9,690 nt of DNA from Oribacterium sp. UBA3737. Its GTDB lineage: Bacteria; Bacillota_A; Clostridia; Lachnospirales; Lachnospiraceae. Location of the stretch: positions 1-9,690 of the forward strand of contig DFGZ01000282.1 of NCBI GenBank assembly GCA_002371295.1. The letters are read 5' to 3'. The notes beneath the pieces are model-generated. The model was not told the DNA's origin and made no database searches. It saw only the letters and a list, made by a program, of their open reading frames with translations. Made by a program: the position numbers and the translations under genes. Shown piece by piece: positions 1 through 6,124 of this stretch (the first letter of the stretch is position 1; each line of letters begins with the position of its first letter).

Positions 1-1
1 A

Positions 2-1300
2 GGGAAGCTCGAAGACGCGGGATATGAGGCCTATGCAGTAGGGGGATGTGTAAGAGACAGTCTCCTCGGAAGGATGCCGGAGGACTGGGATATCACCACA
101 AGCGCAAAGCCTGAGGAAGTGAAAAAGGTTTTCAAAAGGACCATAGATACCGGAATACAGCACGGAACGGTGACGGTTCTAATGCAGGCCCACAATCCTT
201 CGGAGCAGGATGATGCTTCGGGAGATATGGCTTCTGACACGGAAGGAGATAATCAGAGCAGCCATAAGACCGGAGGAGGTTTTGTGGGGTATGAGGTGAC
301 CACCTACCGAATAGACGGGGAATATCTGGACGGAAGGCATCCAAGTGAAGTCATTTTCACACCATCACTCCATGAGGATCTGGCCCGCAGGGATTTCACC
401 ATAAACGCCATGGCGGTCAATGAAAAGACCGGAATCGTAGATGATTTTGAGGGGCTTTCCGATATGAATGGGAGATTAATAAAAGCCGTGGGAGATCCGG
501 TGCAGAGATTCACCGAGGATGCCCTCCGGATGCTGAGGGCTCTCAGGTTTTCGGCACAGCTGGATTTTGAAATAGACCCGCATACCTATGAGGCCATAAA
601 GGAACTTGCCCCGAATCTCATGCATGTGTCCAAGGAGAGGATCAATGTGGAGCTTACGAAGCTTATCATGTCGGATCATCCGGAGTACATAGCCCTGGTA
701 TCTGACAGCGGACTGTCCTCCTATATTTCGGATCATTTTGACGATGCCTTCGATGTTTCCAATGAGCAGGGAGCGCCCTACCCCGACATCCGTCAGTGGA
801 TACCGGCGGGTATTCCGAAGGAAAGGTATATAAGATGGGGAACTTTTCTGAGAGCGGTTCCTGAGGAGGCGAAGCTCATACTGAAGGAACTTAAGATGGA
901 CAACGATACCATAAACAAGGCGCGTATCATTGCGGGACTTTTCAACGAGGATCTGCCTGAAAGCATTTATGATGTAAGAAAGACCCTTTCTGTTATAGGT
1001 TATGATACCTATTATGCTTTTCTGGATGCAGATGAATGTCTTTCTCTCCAGTACGCCGGCGAAGAGTCCGTAAGACGTCTGGAAAGAATAAGGGCCACAA
1101 GAAAGCATGTGGATGCTGTACGTGATGCAGGTGACTGCATCAGCCTCAGTGATCTTCAGGTCACGGGAAAGGATCTTATGGATATAGGCATTCCCAAGGG
1201 TCCTATGATCGGCATGGTACTGCATGAGCTTCTGGATGAGGTGCTGAAGGTGCCTTCAAGAAACAGTAAAGAGGTACTTCTGACCCTCGCCAAAAGGTGA
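2..1300 (+). CDS. cca: CCA tRNA nucleotidyltransferase, class II (5' end missing)
   Basis: This enzyme adds or repairs the 3'-terminal CCA of tRNAs in the cytoplasm, using CTP and ATP without a template. The reading frame is open to the left edge, so the true start lies outside; 432 residues are visible. Family motifs appear in order: GGCVRD (about residues 14-19), the metal-binding DWD (28-30), TTYRIDG, the RRDFTINAMA block (about 129-138) and the nucleotide-selecting EDxxRxxRxxRF block (172-183). The rest is the helical neck/body/tail that binds tRNA; I see no HD-phosphohydrolase motif. Bacillus-type enzymes are about 400 residues. This one is longer because about 30 acidic, Ser/Gly-rich residues (bases 185-289) separate the TVTVL strand from YEVTTYR, where relatives have a short turn. 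The gene seems to end its own transcription unit. The family call is secure; CCA-adding versus A-adding specificity is inferred from the motifs. Confidence 0.95.
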   Translation, partial: GKLEDAGYEAYAVGGCVRDSLLGRMPEDWDITTSAKPEEVKKVFKRTIDTGIQHGTVTVLMQAHNPSEQDDASGDMASDTEGDNQSSHKTGGGFVGYEVTTYRIDGEYLDGRHPSEVIFTPSLHEDLARRDFTINAMAVNEKTGIVDDFEGLSDMNGRLIKAVGDPVQRFTEDALRMLRALRFSAQLDFEIDPHTYEAIKELAPNLMHVSKERINVELTKLIMSDHPEYIALVSDSGLSSYISDHFDDAFDVSNEQGAPYPDIRQWIPAGIPKERYIRWGTFLRAVPEEAKLILKELKMDNDTINKARIIAGLFNEDLPESIYDVRKTLSVIGYDTYYAFLDADECLSLQYAGEESVRRLERIRATRKHVDAVRDAGDCISLSDLQVTGKDLMDIGIPKGPMIGMVLHELLDEVLKVPSRNSKEVLLTLAKR

Positions 1301-1357
1301 GTTTCGATGTGATGTAAAAGGTAAATGCGGATAGCAAGGGTGATGTGTAAAAATTGA

Positions 1358-1387
1358 AGGCACTTTTGTAAAAGATTGCCTGTTTTT
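1358..1387 (+). terminator. Probable intrinsic terminator of cca
   Basis: AGGCA pairs with TGCCT and the adjoining CTTT pairs with AAAG around a TGTA loop, with a two-base bulge (AT) on the 3' side. GTTTTT follows at once. It lies 58 bases after the cca stop codon and upstream of the next promoter candidate. The bulge and the short U-run make it moderate in quality. Confidence 0.6.
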
Positions 1388-1442
1388 AACAGATAATTCT
1401 GCGGATGTTTGTCGGAAGATACGGAATAGGGCATTCTAAGGC

Positions 1443-1471
1443 TTGAAGCAAATCCTTTAAATTGATATATT
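1443..1471 (+). promoter_or_regulatory. Candidate sigma-A promoter for pgcA
   Basis: TTGAAG (1443-1448), a 17-base spacer and TATATT (1466-1471) match the sigma-A consensus at 4/6 and 5/6. The site lies between the cca terminator and pgcA in an AT-rich stretch. A second TATAAT at 1472-1477 has no suitable -35 at normal spacing. Predicted initiation falls near 1478, just before a perfect inverted repeat. Confidence 0.5.
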
Positions 1472-1480
1472 TATAATCAG

Positions 1481-1504
1481 GTTTTATGCTTTTTTTCATA
1501 AAAC
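1481..1504 (+). repeat. Perfect 8-bp inverted repeat in the pgcA leader
   Basis: GTTTTATG (1481-1488) and CATAAAAC (1497-1504) are perfect complements around a CTTTTTTT spacer. It sits at the predicted transcription start of pgcA. It could be a repressor operator or a weak 5' mRNA hairpin; its position argues against a terminator for cca. No known operator consensus is recognised. Confidence 0.4.
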
Positions 1505-1550
1505 GTACAAAAACAAAAAGTATCCATGATGAGGAAAGAGAGGGGTTTAT

Positions 1551-3233
1551 ATGTATCAAGAGGATTATGAGCGCTGGCTTGCCGCCGACCTCCAGGATGT
1601 TGATTTAAAGACAGAGCTTCAGGGCATAAAAGGGGATGATGAAGCTATAAAGGACCGTTTTGCAGTGGCTCTTAAATTCGGAACCGCAGGTCTCCGCGGA
1701 ACATTGGGAGCTGGAACAAACCGTATGAATATCTGGGTCGTTCGTCAGGCTACTCAGGGAGTTGCTGACTGGGTAAAGACTCAGGGAGGAACACAGACTG
1801 TTGCCATCAGCTATGATTCACGTCTCAAGGGCTGGAATTTTGCACGTGAAGCTGCAGGTGTTCTCGCTGCAAACGGAATTAATGTCCGTATCTATGATGA
1901 GCTCATGCCTGTTCCTGCACTTTCTTTTGCAACACGTTACTATAAGTGCAATGCAGGTATCATGGTGACAGCATCCCATAACCCTGCTAAGTACAACGGA
2001 TACAAGGCTTACGGCCCTGATGGCTGTCAGATGACAGACGATGCCGCAGCTGTAGTTTACAACCAGATTCAGAAGACAGATGTTCTCACAGGAGCCAAGT
2101 ATATGAGCTTCGCAGAAGGTGTAGAGAAAGGTCTTATCAAGTTTGTAGGAGATGACTGCAAGCAGGGCCTCTACGATGCCATCGAGTCACGTCAGGTTCG
2201 TCCGGGTGCCGCAAAGGGTTCAGGACTCAAGCTTGTTTATACACCTCTCAACGGTACAGGACTCGTACCTGTAACCAAGGTCCTCAATGATATCGGAATC
2301 GAAGATATCACCATCGTTCCTGAGCAGGAGTATCCGAACGGTTACTTCACGACCTGTTCCTATCCGAATCCTGAGATCTTCGCAGCTATGGAGAAGGGAC
2401 TTGAGCTTGCCAAGAAGACAGATGCGGATCTCCTTCTTGCAACAGACCCTGATGCAGATCGTGTAGGTATCGCCATGAAGTGTCCTGACGGCTCCTATGA
2501 GCTTGTTACCGGTAACGAGATGGGTGTTCTTCTTCTTGATTACATCTGTGCGGGACGTAAGGAAAAGGGCACCATGCCTGAGAAGCCGGTAGCTGTAAAG
2601 TCTATCGTTTCCACTCCTCTTGCCAATGCTGTTGCAGAGCACTATGGCGTTGAGCTGAGAGAGGTTCTCACCGGTTTTAAGTGGATCGGTGACCAGATTG
2701 CGCGTCTTGAGGCAGCAGGAGAGGTCGAGCGTTTCATTTTCGGATTTGAGGAGTCCTACGGATATCTTTCCGGTTCTTATGTAAGAGATAAGGATGCGGT
2801 AGTAGGTTCCATGCTTATCTGTGAGATGGCAGCATACTATCGTTCCATCGGTTCATCCATCAAGCAGAGACTTGAGGAGATCTACAAGGAGTACGGACGT
2901 TACCTCAACAAGGTTGATTCCTTCGAGTTCCCGGGACTCAGCGGTATGGATAAGATGGCATCCATCATGGAGGGTCTCCGTAAGGAAGCACCTTCAGAGT
3001 TCGCAGGCAAGAAGGTTGTAAAGGTTACAGACTACGAGAAGCCTGAGGAGACAGGTCTTCCAAAGGCCAATGTTCTCATCTACACTCTCGAGGACGGTTC
3101 CTCAGTAGTTGTAAGACCTTCAGGTACAGAGCCGAAGATCAAGACCTACTTCACAACTCTCGGTAAGGATCTTTCAGAGGCTGAGGCAGAGAAGGAAAAA
3201 CTTGCGGCAGCTATCGCTCCTATTCTGGACTGA
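1551..3233 (+). CDS. pgcA: Phospho-sugar mutase, alpha-phosphoglucomutase type
   Basis: This is a 560-residue cytosolic enzyme of the alpha-D-phosphohexomutase superfamily, normally interconverting glucose 1-phosphate and glucose 6-phosphate through a phosphoserine. Four-domain signatures are all present: FGTAGLRG (43-50), the catalytic serine loop TASHNP (140-145, Ser142), the metal-binding DPDADR loop (299-304), the sugar-binding GFEESYGY loop (398-405) and the phosphate-binding RPSGTEPK loop (522-529). Length fits the long PgcA-type branch rather than the shorter GlmM/ManB branch. ATG 1551 is preceded by the purine-rich AGAGAGGGG at 1537-1545. It is flanked by terminators, so it is probably monocistronic. 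Codon choice is strongly biased (CGT for Arg, GTT, CTT, ACA), as in highly expressed genes. It could feed glucose 1-phosphate from the downstream phosphorylase into glycolysis. Phosphomannomutase activity cannot be excluded. Confidence 0.93.
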   Translation: MYQEDYERWLAADLQDVDLKTELQGIKGDDEAIKDRFAVALKFGTAGLRGTLGAGTNRMNIWVVRQATQGVADWVKTQGGTQTVAISYDSRLKGWNFAREAAGVLAANGINVRIYDELMPVPALSFATRYYKCNAGIMVTASHNPAKYNGYKAYGPDGCQMTDDAAAVVYNQIQKTDVLTGAKYMSFAEGVEKGLIKFVGDDCKQGLYDAIESRQVRPGAAKGSGLKLVYTPLNGTGLVPVTKVLNDIGIEDITIVPEQEYPNGYFTTCSYPNPEIFAAMEKGLELAKKTDADLLLATDPDADRVGIAMKCPDGSYELVTGNEMGVLLLDYICAGRKEKGTMPEKPVAVKSIVSTPLANAVAEHYGVELREVLTGFKWIGDQIARLEAAGEVERFIFGFEESYGYLSGSYVRDKDAVVGSMLICEMAAYYRSIGSSIKQRLEEIYKEYGRYLNKVDSFEFPGLSGMDKMASIMEGLRKEAPSEFAGKKVVKVTDYEKPEETGLPKANVLIYTLEDGSSVVVRPSGTEPKIKTYFTTLGKDLSEAEAEKEKLAAAIAPILD

Positions 3234-3262
3234 CACTAAGGAGAGGCGGCCCGCCCCTTTGA

Positions 3263-3291
3263 TTGAAGTATTATACAAATGATGATAAAAT
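3263..3291 (+). promoter_or_regulatory. Possible promoter abutting the pgcA terminator
   Basis: TTGAAG (3263-3268), a 17-base spacer and TAAAAT (3286-3291) match sigma-A at 4/6 and 5/6, with the same -35 hexamer proposed for pgcA. Initiation would fall near 3298, inside the left arm of the terminator hairpin. A transcript starting here would lack part of that stem and could read into the acyltransferase gene. This is sequence matching only. Confidence 0.35.
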
Positions 3292-3292
3292 C

Positions 3293-3320
3293 AGGCTGTC
3301 GCTTCGGCGACAGCCTTTTT
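3293..3320 (+). terminator. Intrinsic terminator of pgcA (UUCG loop)
   Basis: AGGCTGTCGC (3293-3302) and GCGACAGCCT (3307-3316) form a perfect 10-bp stem closed by a TTCG tetraloop. TTTT follows, and an A-rich run precedes the stem. It lies 59 bases after the pgcA stop codon and is the textbook form of an intrinsic terminator. Confidence 0.93.
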
Positions 3321-3352
3321 GTGTTAAAAATCGTGGTCGTAGGGGATATTAC

Positions 3353-4432
3353 ATGTCTTTGAATAGAAATCTCAGGATGGATAATGCGAAGGGGATTCTG
3401 ATAATGCTGGTGGTAATAGGGCATTTTCTTCTTCCTCTGCAGGGCAGGACAAGAGTATGTACGAACCTGTTCTATGAGATCTATGTTTTTCATATGGCAG
3501 CCTTTAGCTTTATTTCGGGCCTTTTTTCTCAGAATATTTATAGAGGAAAAGAGAAAAGAAAATTCAATTTCAGGCAGCTTTTTAAAACGCTGTGGCTTTA
3601 TGTGATATTTAAGCTTATAGTTTTCTTTTCTGAGATTCCGGCCTTCGGAAGAGCTTCGGAGTGGCCGGATCTTTTTCATGAAGAAGGGGCGCCCTGGTAT
3701 CTTTTGGCACTGTGTGTCTGGTATCTGTTCATTCCGGTTTTAACAGTACTTAAGGAGAGGGTTATCAAATACAGTTCGTTGCTCGTTGCCTTTATATTTG
3801 TTCCGGTGCTTGCCGGTGGGTATATAAGAGGGATGGGGGATTTTCTGGCTCTTGAAAGGATCATAGCATTTGCGCCTTTCTTTTACGCAGGCCACTTCAC
3901 GGGACCTGAGAGTATGGAAAGCTTCCTTCGGTGCGAAAAGCCACAGTATAAAGCTATATGGTATGTGACAGGAACATTGGCAGTCTTTTCTGTACTTGTC
4001 ATAGCTATCTTCATGTATGATCATCTGCTTCCGTATCACGATGTGGTATTCGGAGTATGGTATGAGAGGTTCAGAAGCCAAGAGCGTCCGGAATATTTTT
4101 CATTTGTATCCGGACAGCTCTGGGTGCTGAGGCTTCTGTGGTATGCAGCAGCCGGTGCCATGACTCTTTCTTTTCTGAGACTTGTACCTGACCGGAGGGT
4201 TCCTGTACTGTCCGGGATGGGTCAGAGGACGCTGAAGATATATATACTTCACAGACCCGTCAGGGATCTTTTGCTGGCAGCGGGACTTATAACATGCTTC
4301 AATCCCGGAAATCCCGTTGACCTTATAATCGTTTTGGTATTCTGCGTTGTTTTATCCGTGGCGCTTTCTTCTGGAATTTTTACAAAGCTTTTTGACCTTA
4401 TCCTGATCCCTTTCAGGAAAAGGCAGGTTTGA
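3353..4432 (+). CDS. Membrane acyltransferase (acyltransferase-3 / fucose 4-O-acetylase-like)
   Basis: This is a 359-residue polytopic membrane protein of the acyltransferase-3 superfamily, whose members O-acetylate sugars of surface polysaccharides, peptidoglycan or glycolipids. The N-terminal signature is clear: Arg8, then DNAKGILI (10-17) leading into the first membrane helix and VVIGH with His24, the conserved histidine. Many later hydrophobic segments alternate with short basic loops, consistent with about ten helices. I start it at ATG 3353, six bases after AGGGGA (3341-3346). The upstream TTG at 3263 would run the frame through the terminator and is unlikely. The start resembles fucose 4-O-acetylase-type proteins (COG3594), but the substrate cannot be read from sequence. 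Only 13 bases separate it from the next gene, so the two are probably co-transcribed. Codon use is less biased than in pgcA. Confidence 0.85.
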   Translation: MSLNRNLRMDNAKGILIMLVVIGHFLLPLQGRTRVCTNLFYEIYVFHMAAFSFISGLFSQNIYRGKEKRKFNFRQLFKTLWLYVIFKLIVFFSEIPAFGRASEWPDLFHEEGAPWYLLALCVWYLFIPVLTVLKERVIKYSSLLVAFIFVPVLAGGYIRGMGDFLALERIIAFAPFFYAGHFTGPESMESFLRCEKPQYKAIWYVTGTLAVFSVLVIAIFMYDHLLPYHDVVFGVWYERFRSQERPEYFSFVSGQLWVLRLLWYAAAGAMTLSFLRLVPDRRVPVLSGMGQRTLKIYILHRPVRDLLLAAGLITCFNPGNPVDLIIVLVFCVVLSVALSSGIFTKLFDLILIPFRKRQV

Positions 4433-4445
4433 AGAAAGGAATATT

Positions 4446-5588
4446 ATGGTTGAGTTTCTGGAGAATTTATCGATTTTTAGTCAGTATACCCTTCTTCAGT
4501 GGGCGCTGCTCTTTATGCTTTACTGCATATTCGGATGGGCCTTTGAATCCGTATACTGTTCACTTAAGGAGCTCAGGCTTCTTAACAGGGGATTCTGTCA
4601 CGGACCGTGGCTGCCCATCTATGGTGTCGGAGCCATTATGATGCTGCTCTTTGCCTGGCCCTATGGGGATAAACTTTATATGGTGTACATCATGGGAGCA
4701 ATTGTCGGTACGGTGCTTGAGCTTGTGACAGGAGTAAGCATGTATTATATTTTCCACATGAAGTGGTGGGACTACAGTCACAATCCCTTCAATTTCCATG
4801 GATACATCTGTCTTTACGCATCTCTGGGATGGGGGCTCATGGCTCTTGTCTTTACCAAATTCATTCATCCTCATGTGGCTGCCATATCCGAGCACTGGAC
4901 ATACACGGGATTTGTTGTGGCGGTCACCATGCTGTACACGCTTTTTATCGAGGATCTGGTATTTTCTATCATAGGTGCCCTTGATCTTAAGAGACGTATC
5001 GAGCAGCTTGCTGAGAACAGTGAGGAGATTCAGGCCCTCAGGCTGAGCATCTCAGAGGCCAGACAGAAACTGCTTGAGATGCAGGAGCAGGCCCGTGCCA
5101 ATGTCTCCGAAGTGAAGTCCATCGCTGAAACCGAGGGTAATCTGGCAGCTGCAAGAGTTGTCACTGAGGAAACAAAACGTGCCATTGCAAGCGGAAGCAC
5201 ACTGGTGGCAAAGACTATCGCAAACGGAAGCGTTACGGCTGCAAAATCGGCAGTTAAGACCATGACTGAGGCCGGGACATCGGCAGCCAGAAGAGTCGCC
5301 AATGTGGTACCTGGAATCAAAGCTTATGAGGAGAGCCGCGGTGACAATCTAAGAGGCCTGGAGCTTCGCAGACGCCGTATGGAGGAGCGCCTTCGCGTAC
5401 TTGAGGATGGCGGAAATGAGCATTCCGGACGTATGAACTGGTGGGTAGGAAGTATGCTCAGAAACAACCCTACACTAAAGGGGGGTTCGGAGTATTTTGA
5501 CAGACTGAGAGAGGCCGCCAGAAGATATGCTGAAAATCTGGAAAAGCTGGAAGAACGCATAGAAACGGAAAAAGAAAGAGAAGAGTAA
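4446..5588 (+). CDS. PF06541 (DUF1113) membrane protein with long helical C-terminal region
   Basis: This is a 380-residue protein. Residues 1-178 form a membrane domain with about five hydrophobic segments and the PF06541 signatures: FGWAFES (29-35), NRGF (47-50) and GPWLPIYG (53-60). The family is labelled putative ABC-transporter type IV permease, but no transport function is established for such proteins. Residues about 180-380 are predicted cytosolic and highly charged: heptad-like helices at about 183-230 and 298-375, and between them an Ala/Thr/Ser-rich stretch (about 238-290) that looks amphipathic. Many family members are little more than the membrane domain, so the tail is the distinctive part. 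ATG 4446 follows GAAAGGA (4434-4440) with normal spacing. It is the second gene of the acyltransferase unit; no functional link between the two is known to me. Confidence 0.82.
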   Translation: MVEFLENLSIFSQYTLLQWALLFMLYCIFGWAFESVYCSLKELRLLNRGFCHGPWLPIYGVGAIMMLLFAWPYGDKLYMVYIMGAIVGTVLELVTGVSMYYIFHMKWWDYSHNPFNFHGYICLYASLGWGLMALVFTKFIHPHVAAISEHWTYTGFVVAVTMLYTLFIEDLVFSIIGALDLKRRIEQLAENSEEIQALRLSISEARQKLLEMQEQARANVSEVKSIAETEGNLAAARVVTEETKRAIASGSTLVAKTIANGSVTAAKSAVKTMTEAGTSAARRVANVVPGIKAYEESRGDNLRGLELRRRRMEERLRVLEDGGNEHSGRMNWWVGSMLRNNPTLKGGSEYFDRLREAARRYAENLEKLEERIETEKEREE

Positions 5589-5593
5589 ACGAA

Positions 5594-5629
5594 TGACCCC
5601 ACCGAAGCTGTTTCGCTCCGGTGGGGTCA
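5594..5629 (+). terminator. Strong hairpin after the PF06541 gene, no U-run
   Basis: TGACCCCACCG (5594-5604) and CGGTGGGGTCA (5619-5629) form a perfect 11-bp GC-rich stem. After one A/C mismatch, AGC pairs with GCT, leaving a TGTTTC loop. It starts five bases after the stop codon, as a terminator or mRNA-stabilising hairpin would. Neither strand shows a U-run beyond it, so efficient intrinsic termination is doubtful. It may protect the 3' end of the mRNA or be a repeat element. Confidence 0.6.
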
Positions 5630-5658
5630 ACTGTCTCTGCTTTAAGGCCATATATGTC

Positions 5659-5690
5659 AAGAGTTCACGTAAGGGGAGAAAAGAACTCTT
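5659..5690 (+). repeat. 8-bp inverted repeat, 16-base loop
   Basis: AAGAGTTC (5659-5666) and GAACTCTT (5683-5690) are perfect complements. The loop contains the purine-rich AAGGGGAG. No U-run follows. It is the first of four inverted repeats in this gap. Confidence 0.45.
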
Positions 5691-5705
5691 ATTAAGTATA
5701 TTTCA

Positions 5706-5774
5706 AACGGTCATGCTTGACAGGGAGGATCTCTCAGATCATAGATGTCATACACATAAACGACCGTTGTTTTT
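5706..5774 (+). repeat. 7-bp long-range inverted repeat followed by a T-run
   Basis: AACGGTC (5706-5712) pairs with GACCGTT (5762-5768) across 49 bases. Inside, GATCT/AGATC (5728-5740) forms a small hairpin with a CTC loop. GTTTTT follows the outer 3' arm (to 5774), so the whole could act as a branched terminator. It could equally be chance pairing; the outer stem is short for its loop. Confidence 0.35.
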
Positions 5775-5783
5775 GAAGGGGGG

Positions 5784-5809
5784 CTCCGGAGTGTATTACA
5801 ACTCCGGAG
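5784..5809 (+). repeat. Paired CTCCGGAG palindromes forming a hairpin
   Basis: CTCCGGAGT (5784-5792) and ACTCCGGAG (5801-5809) form a perfect 9-bp stem with an 8-base loop. Each arm contains the 8-base palindrome CTCCGGAG, so the DNA reads both as a hairpin and as a direct repeat of two dyads 17 bases apart. A protein-binding site or an mRNA stem are both possible. Confidence 0.45.
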
Positions 5810-5820
5810 TATGAGTATGA

Positions 5821-5874
5821 AAAGCTTGTTTTGTGTTACATCTCTGTAACTGTCTTATATGATACAGAAGCTTT
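5821..5874 (+). repeat. Nested inverted repeats
   Basis: AAAGCTT (5821-5827) pairs with AAGCTTT (5868-5874). Inside it, GTTACA (5835-5840) and TGTAAC (5845-5850) form a perfect 6-bp hairpin with a TCTC loop. Together they could give a two-level stem of about 54 nucleotides just downstream of the CTCCGGAG repeats. Confidence 0.4.
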
Positions 5875-5998
5875 GTGACTTAAGTATGTCTCACGACTTA
5901 AAGAACTCTAAAAATTATAAACTAAATATAAAGTTAATGAACTCAATTATGAAGAACAGCCTGTATAAAATCTTAAGACTCCCTGTTTCTTTGTAATC

Positions 5999-6017
5999 TC
6001 GCACAAAATTCAGCTCC
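5999..6017 (+). promoter_or_regulatory. Leader element shared with the binding-protein gene, copy 1
   Basis: TCGCACAAAAT-TCAGCT-CC here matches 8973-8991 with two single-base indels; the first ten bases are identical. Both copies lie 83-97 bases upstream of the matching operators. This suggests a common upstream regulatory site or a duplicated leader. The binding factor is unknown. Confidence 0.45.
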
Positions 6018-6048
6018 ATTATTTTGACATAAATTTATCAACAGACTC

Positions 6049-6077
6049 TTTACAGATGTTTTTAAATCTGTTAACGT
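6049..6077 (+). promoter_or_regulatory. Weak candidate promoter for the kinase-phosphorylase operon
   Basis: TTTACA (6049-6054) matches the -35 consensus at 5/6. A 17-base spacer leads to TAACGT (6072-6077), only 3/6 for -10. Initiation would fall at the start of the operator at 6084. A perfect TTGACA at 6024-6029 has no acceptable -10 at normal spacing. A poor -10 would fit an activator-dependent promoter, but this is a guess. Confidence 0.25.
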
Positions 6078-6083
6078 AACGTA

Positions 6084-6099
6084 TGTCAACCGCTTAACA
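6084..6099 (+). promoter_or_regulatory. LacI-type operator upstream of the kinase operon
   Basis: TGTCAACCGCTTAACA is an imperfect dyad with a central CG, the layout typical of LacI-family operators. On the opposite strand the site at 9072-9087 reads TGTCAACCGCTTGACA, identical at 15 of 16 positions. The match extends into AT-rich flanking bases. It lies 25 bases before the kinase start codon, where a bound repressor would block transcription. The regulator is not encoded in the visible sequence. Confidence 0.7.
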
Positions 6100-6117
6100 T
6101 ATTTGGAATATGTTAGG
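6093..6117 (+). promoter_or_regulatory. Hairpin overlapping the kinase ribosome binding site
   Basis: TAACATATT (6095-6103) and AATATGTTA (6107-6115) form a perfect 9-bp stem with a TGG loop. A T/G wobble and a C-G pair (6093/6117) can extend it. The 3' arm runs into AGGAG (6115-6119), the ribosome binding site for ATG 6125, and the 5' arm overlaps the operator. It may limit translation when folded, or be a second protein-binding dyad. The AT-rich stem is weak. Confidence 0.5.
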
Positions 6118-6124
6118 AGCAATA

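Larger units (their letters stand above)
5630..6083 (+). other. Gene-free region rich in inverted repeats
   Basis: I find no convincing protein gene, tRNA or known riboswitch here. The first half (5650-5875) carries four separate inverted repeats, listed individually. The second half (about 5880-6083) is AT-rich and looks like a long upstream control region for the kinase operon. It holds a near-direct repeat of GACTTAA (in 5877-5905), the TGTATAAAATC motif (5962-5972) also present at 8901-8911, and the element shared with the second leader. Confidence 0.5.

Noticed and set aside
476..1225. 249-codon open frame on the minus strand
   Set aside because: It lies wholly opposite cca, whose motifs are unmistakable. 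The translation shows no recognisable domain and no plausible ribosome binding site was seen.
3245..3260. GC-rich short palindrome after pgcA (GGCG/CGCC with a 3-base loop)
   Set aside because: The stem has only four pairs and the following T-run is three bases; the UUCG hairpin at 3293 explains termination better.
3263..3352. Upstream TTG extension of the acyltransferase
   Set aside because: The extension would translate the terminator hairpin and has no ribosome binding site, while ATG 3353 has AGGGGA at good spacing and begins the conserved domain at once.
5655..5670. TGTCAAGAGTTCACGT as a third operator
   Set aside because: It has the TGTCAA half but lacks the central CG and the right arm; it is better explained as part of the AAGAGTTC inverted repeat.
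5717..5745. TTGACA at 5717-5722 as a promoter for a small RNA
   Set aside because: The hexamer is perfect, but at 16-18 bases the -10 candidates (such as CATAGA) match poorly.
5593..5814. 73-codon + strand frame after the PF06541 gene
   Set aside because: Its ATG lies in the strong hairpin at 5594 with no Shine-Dalgarno sequence, and the product resembles nothing I know.
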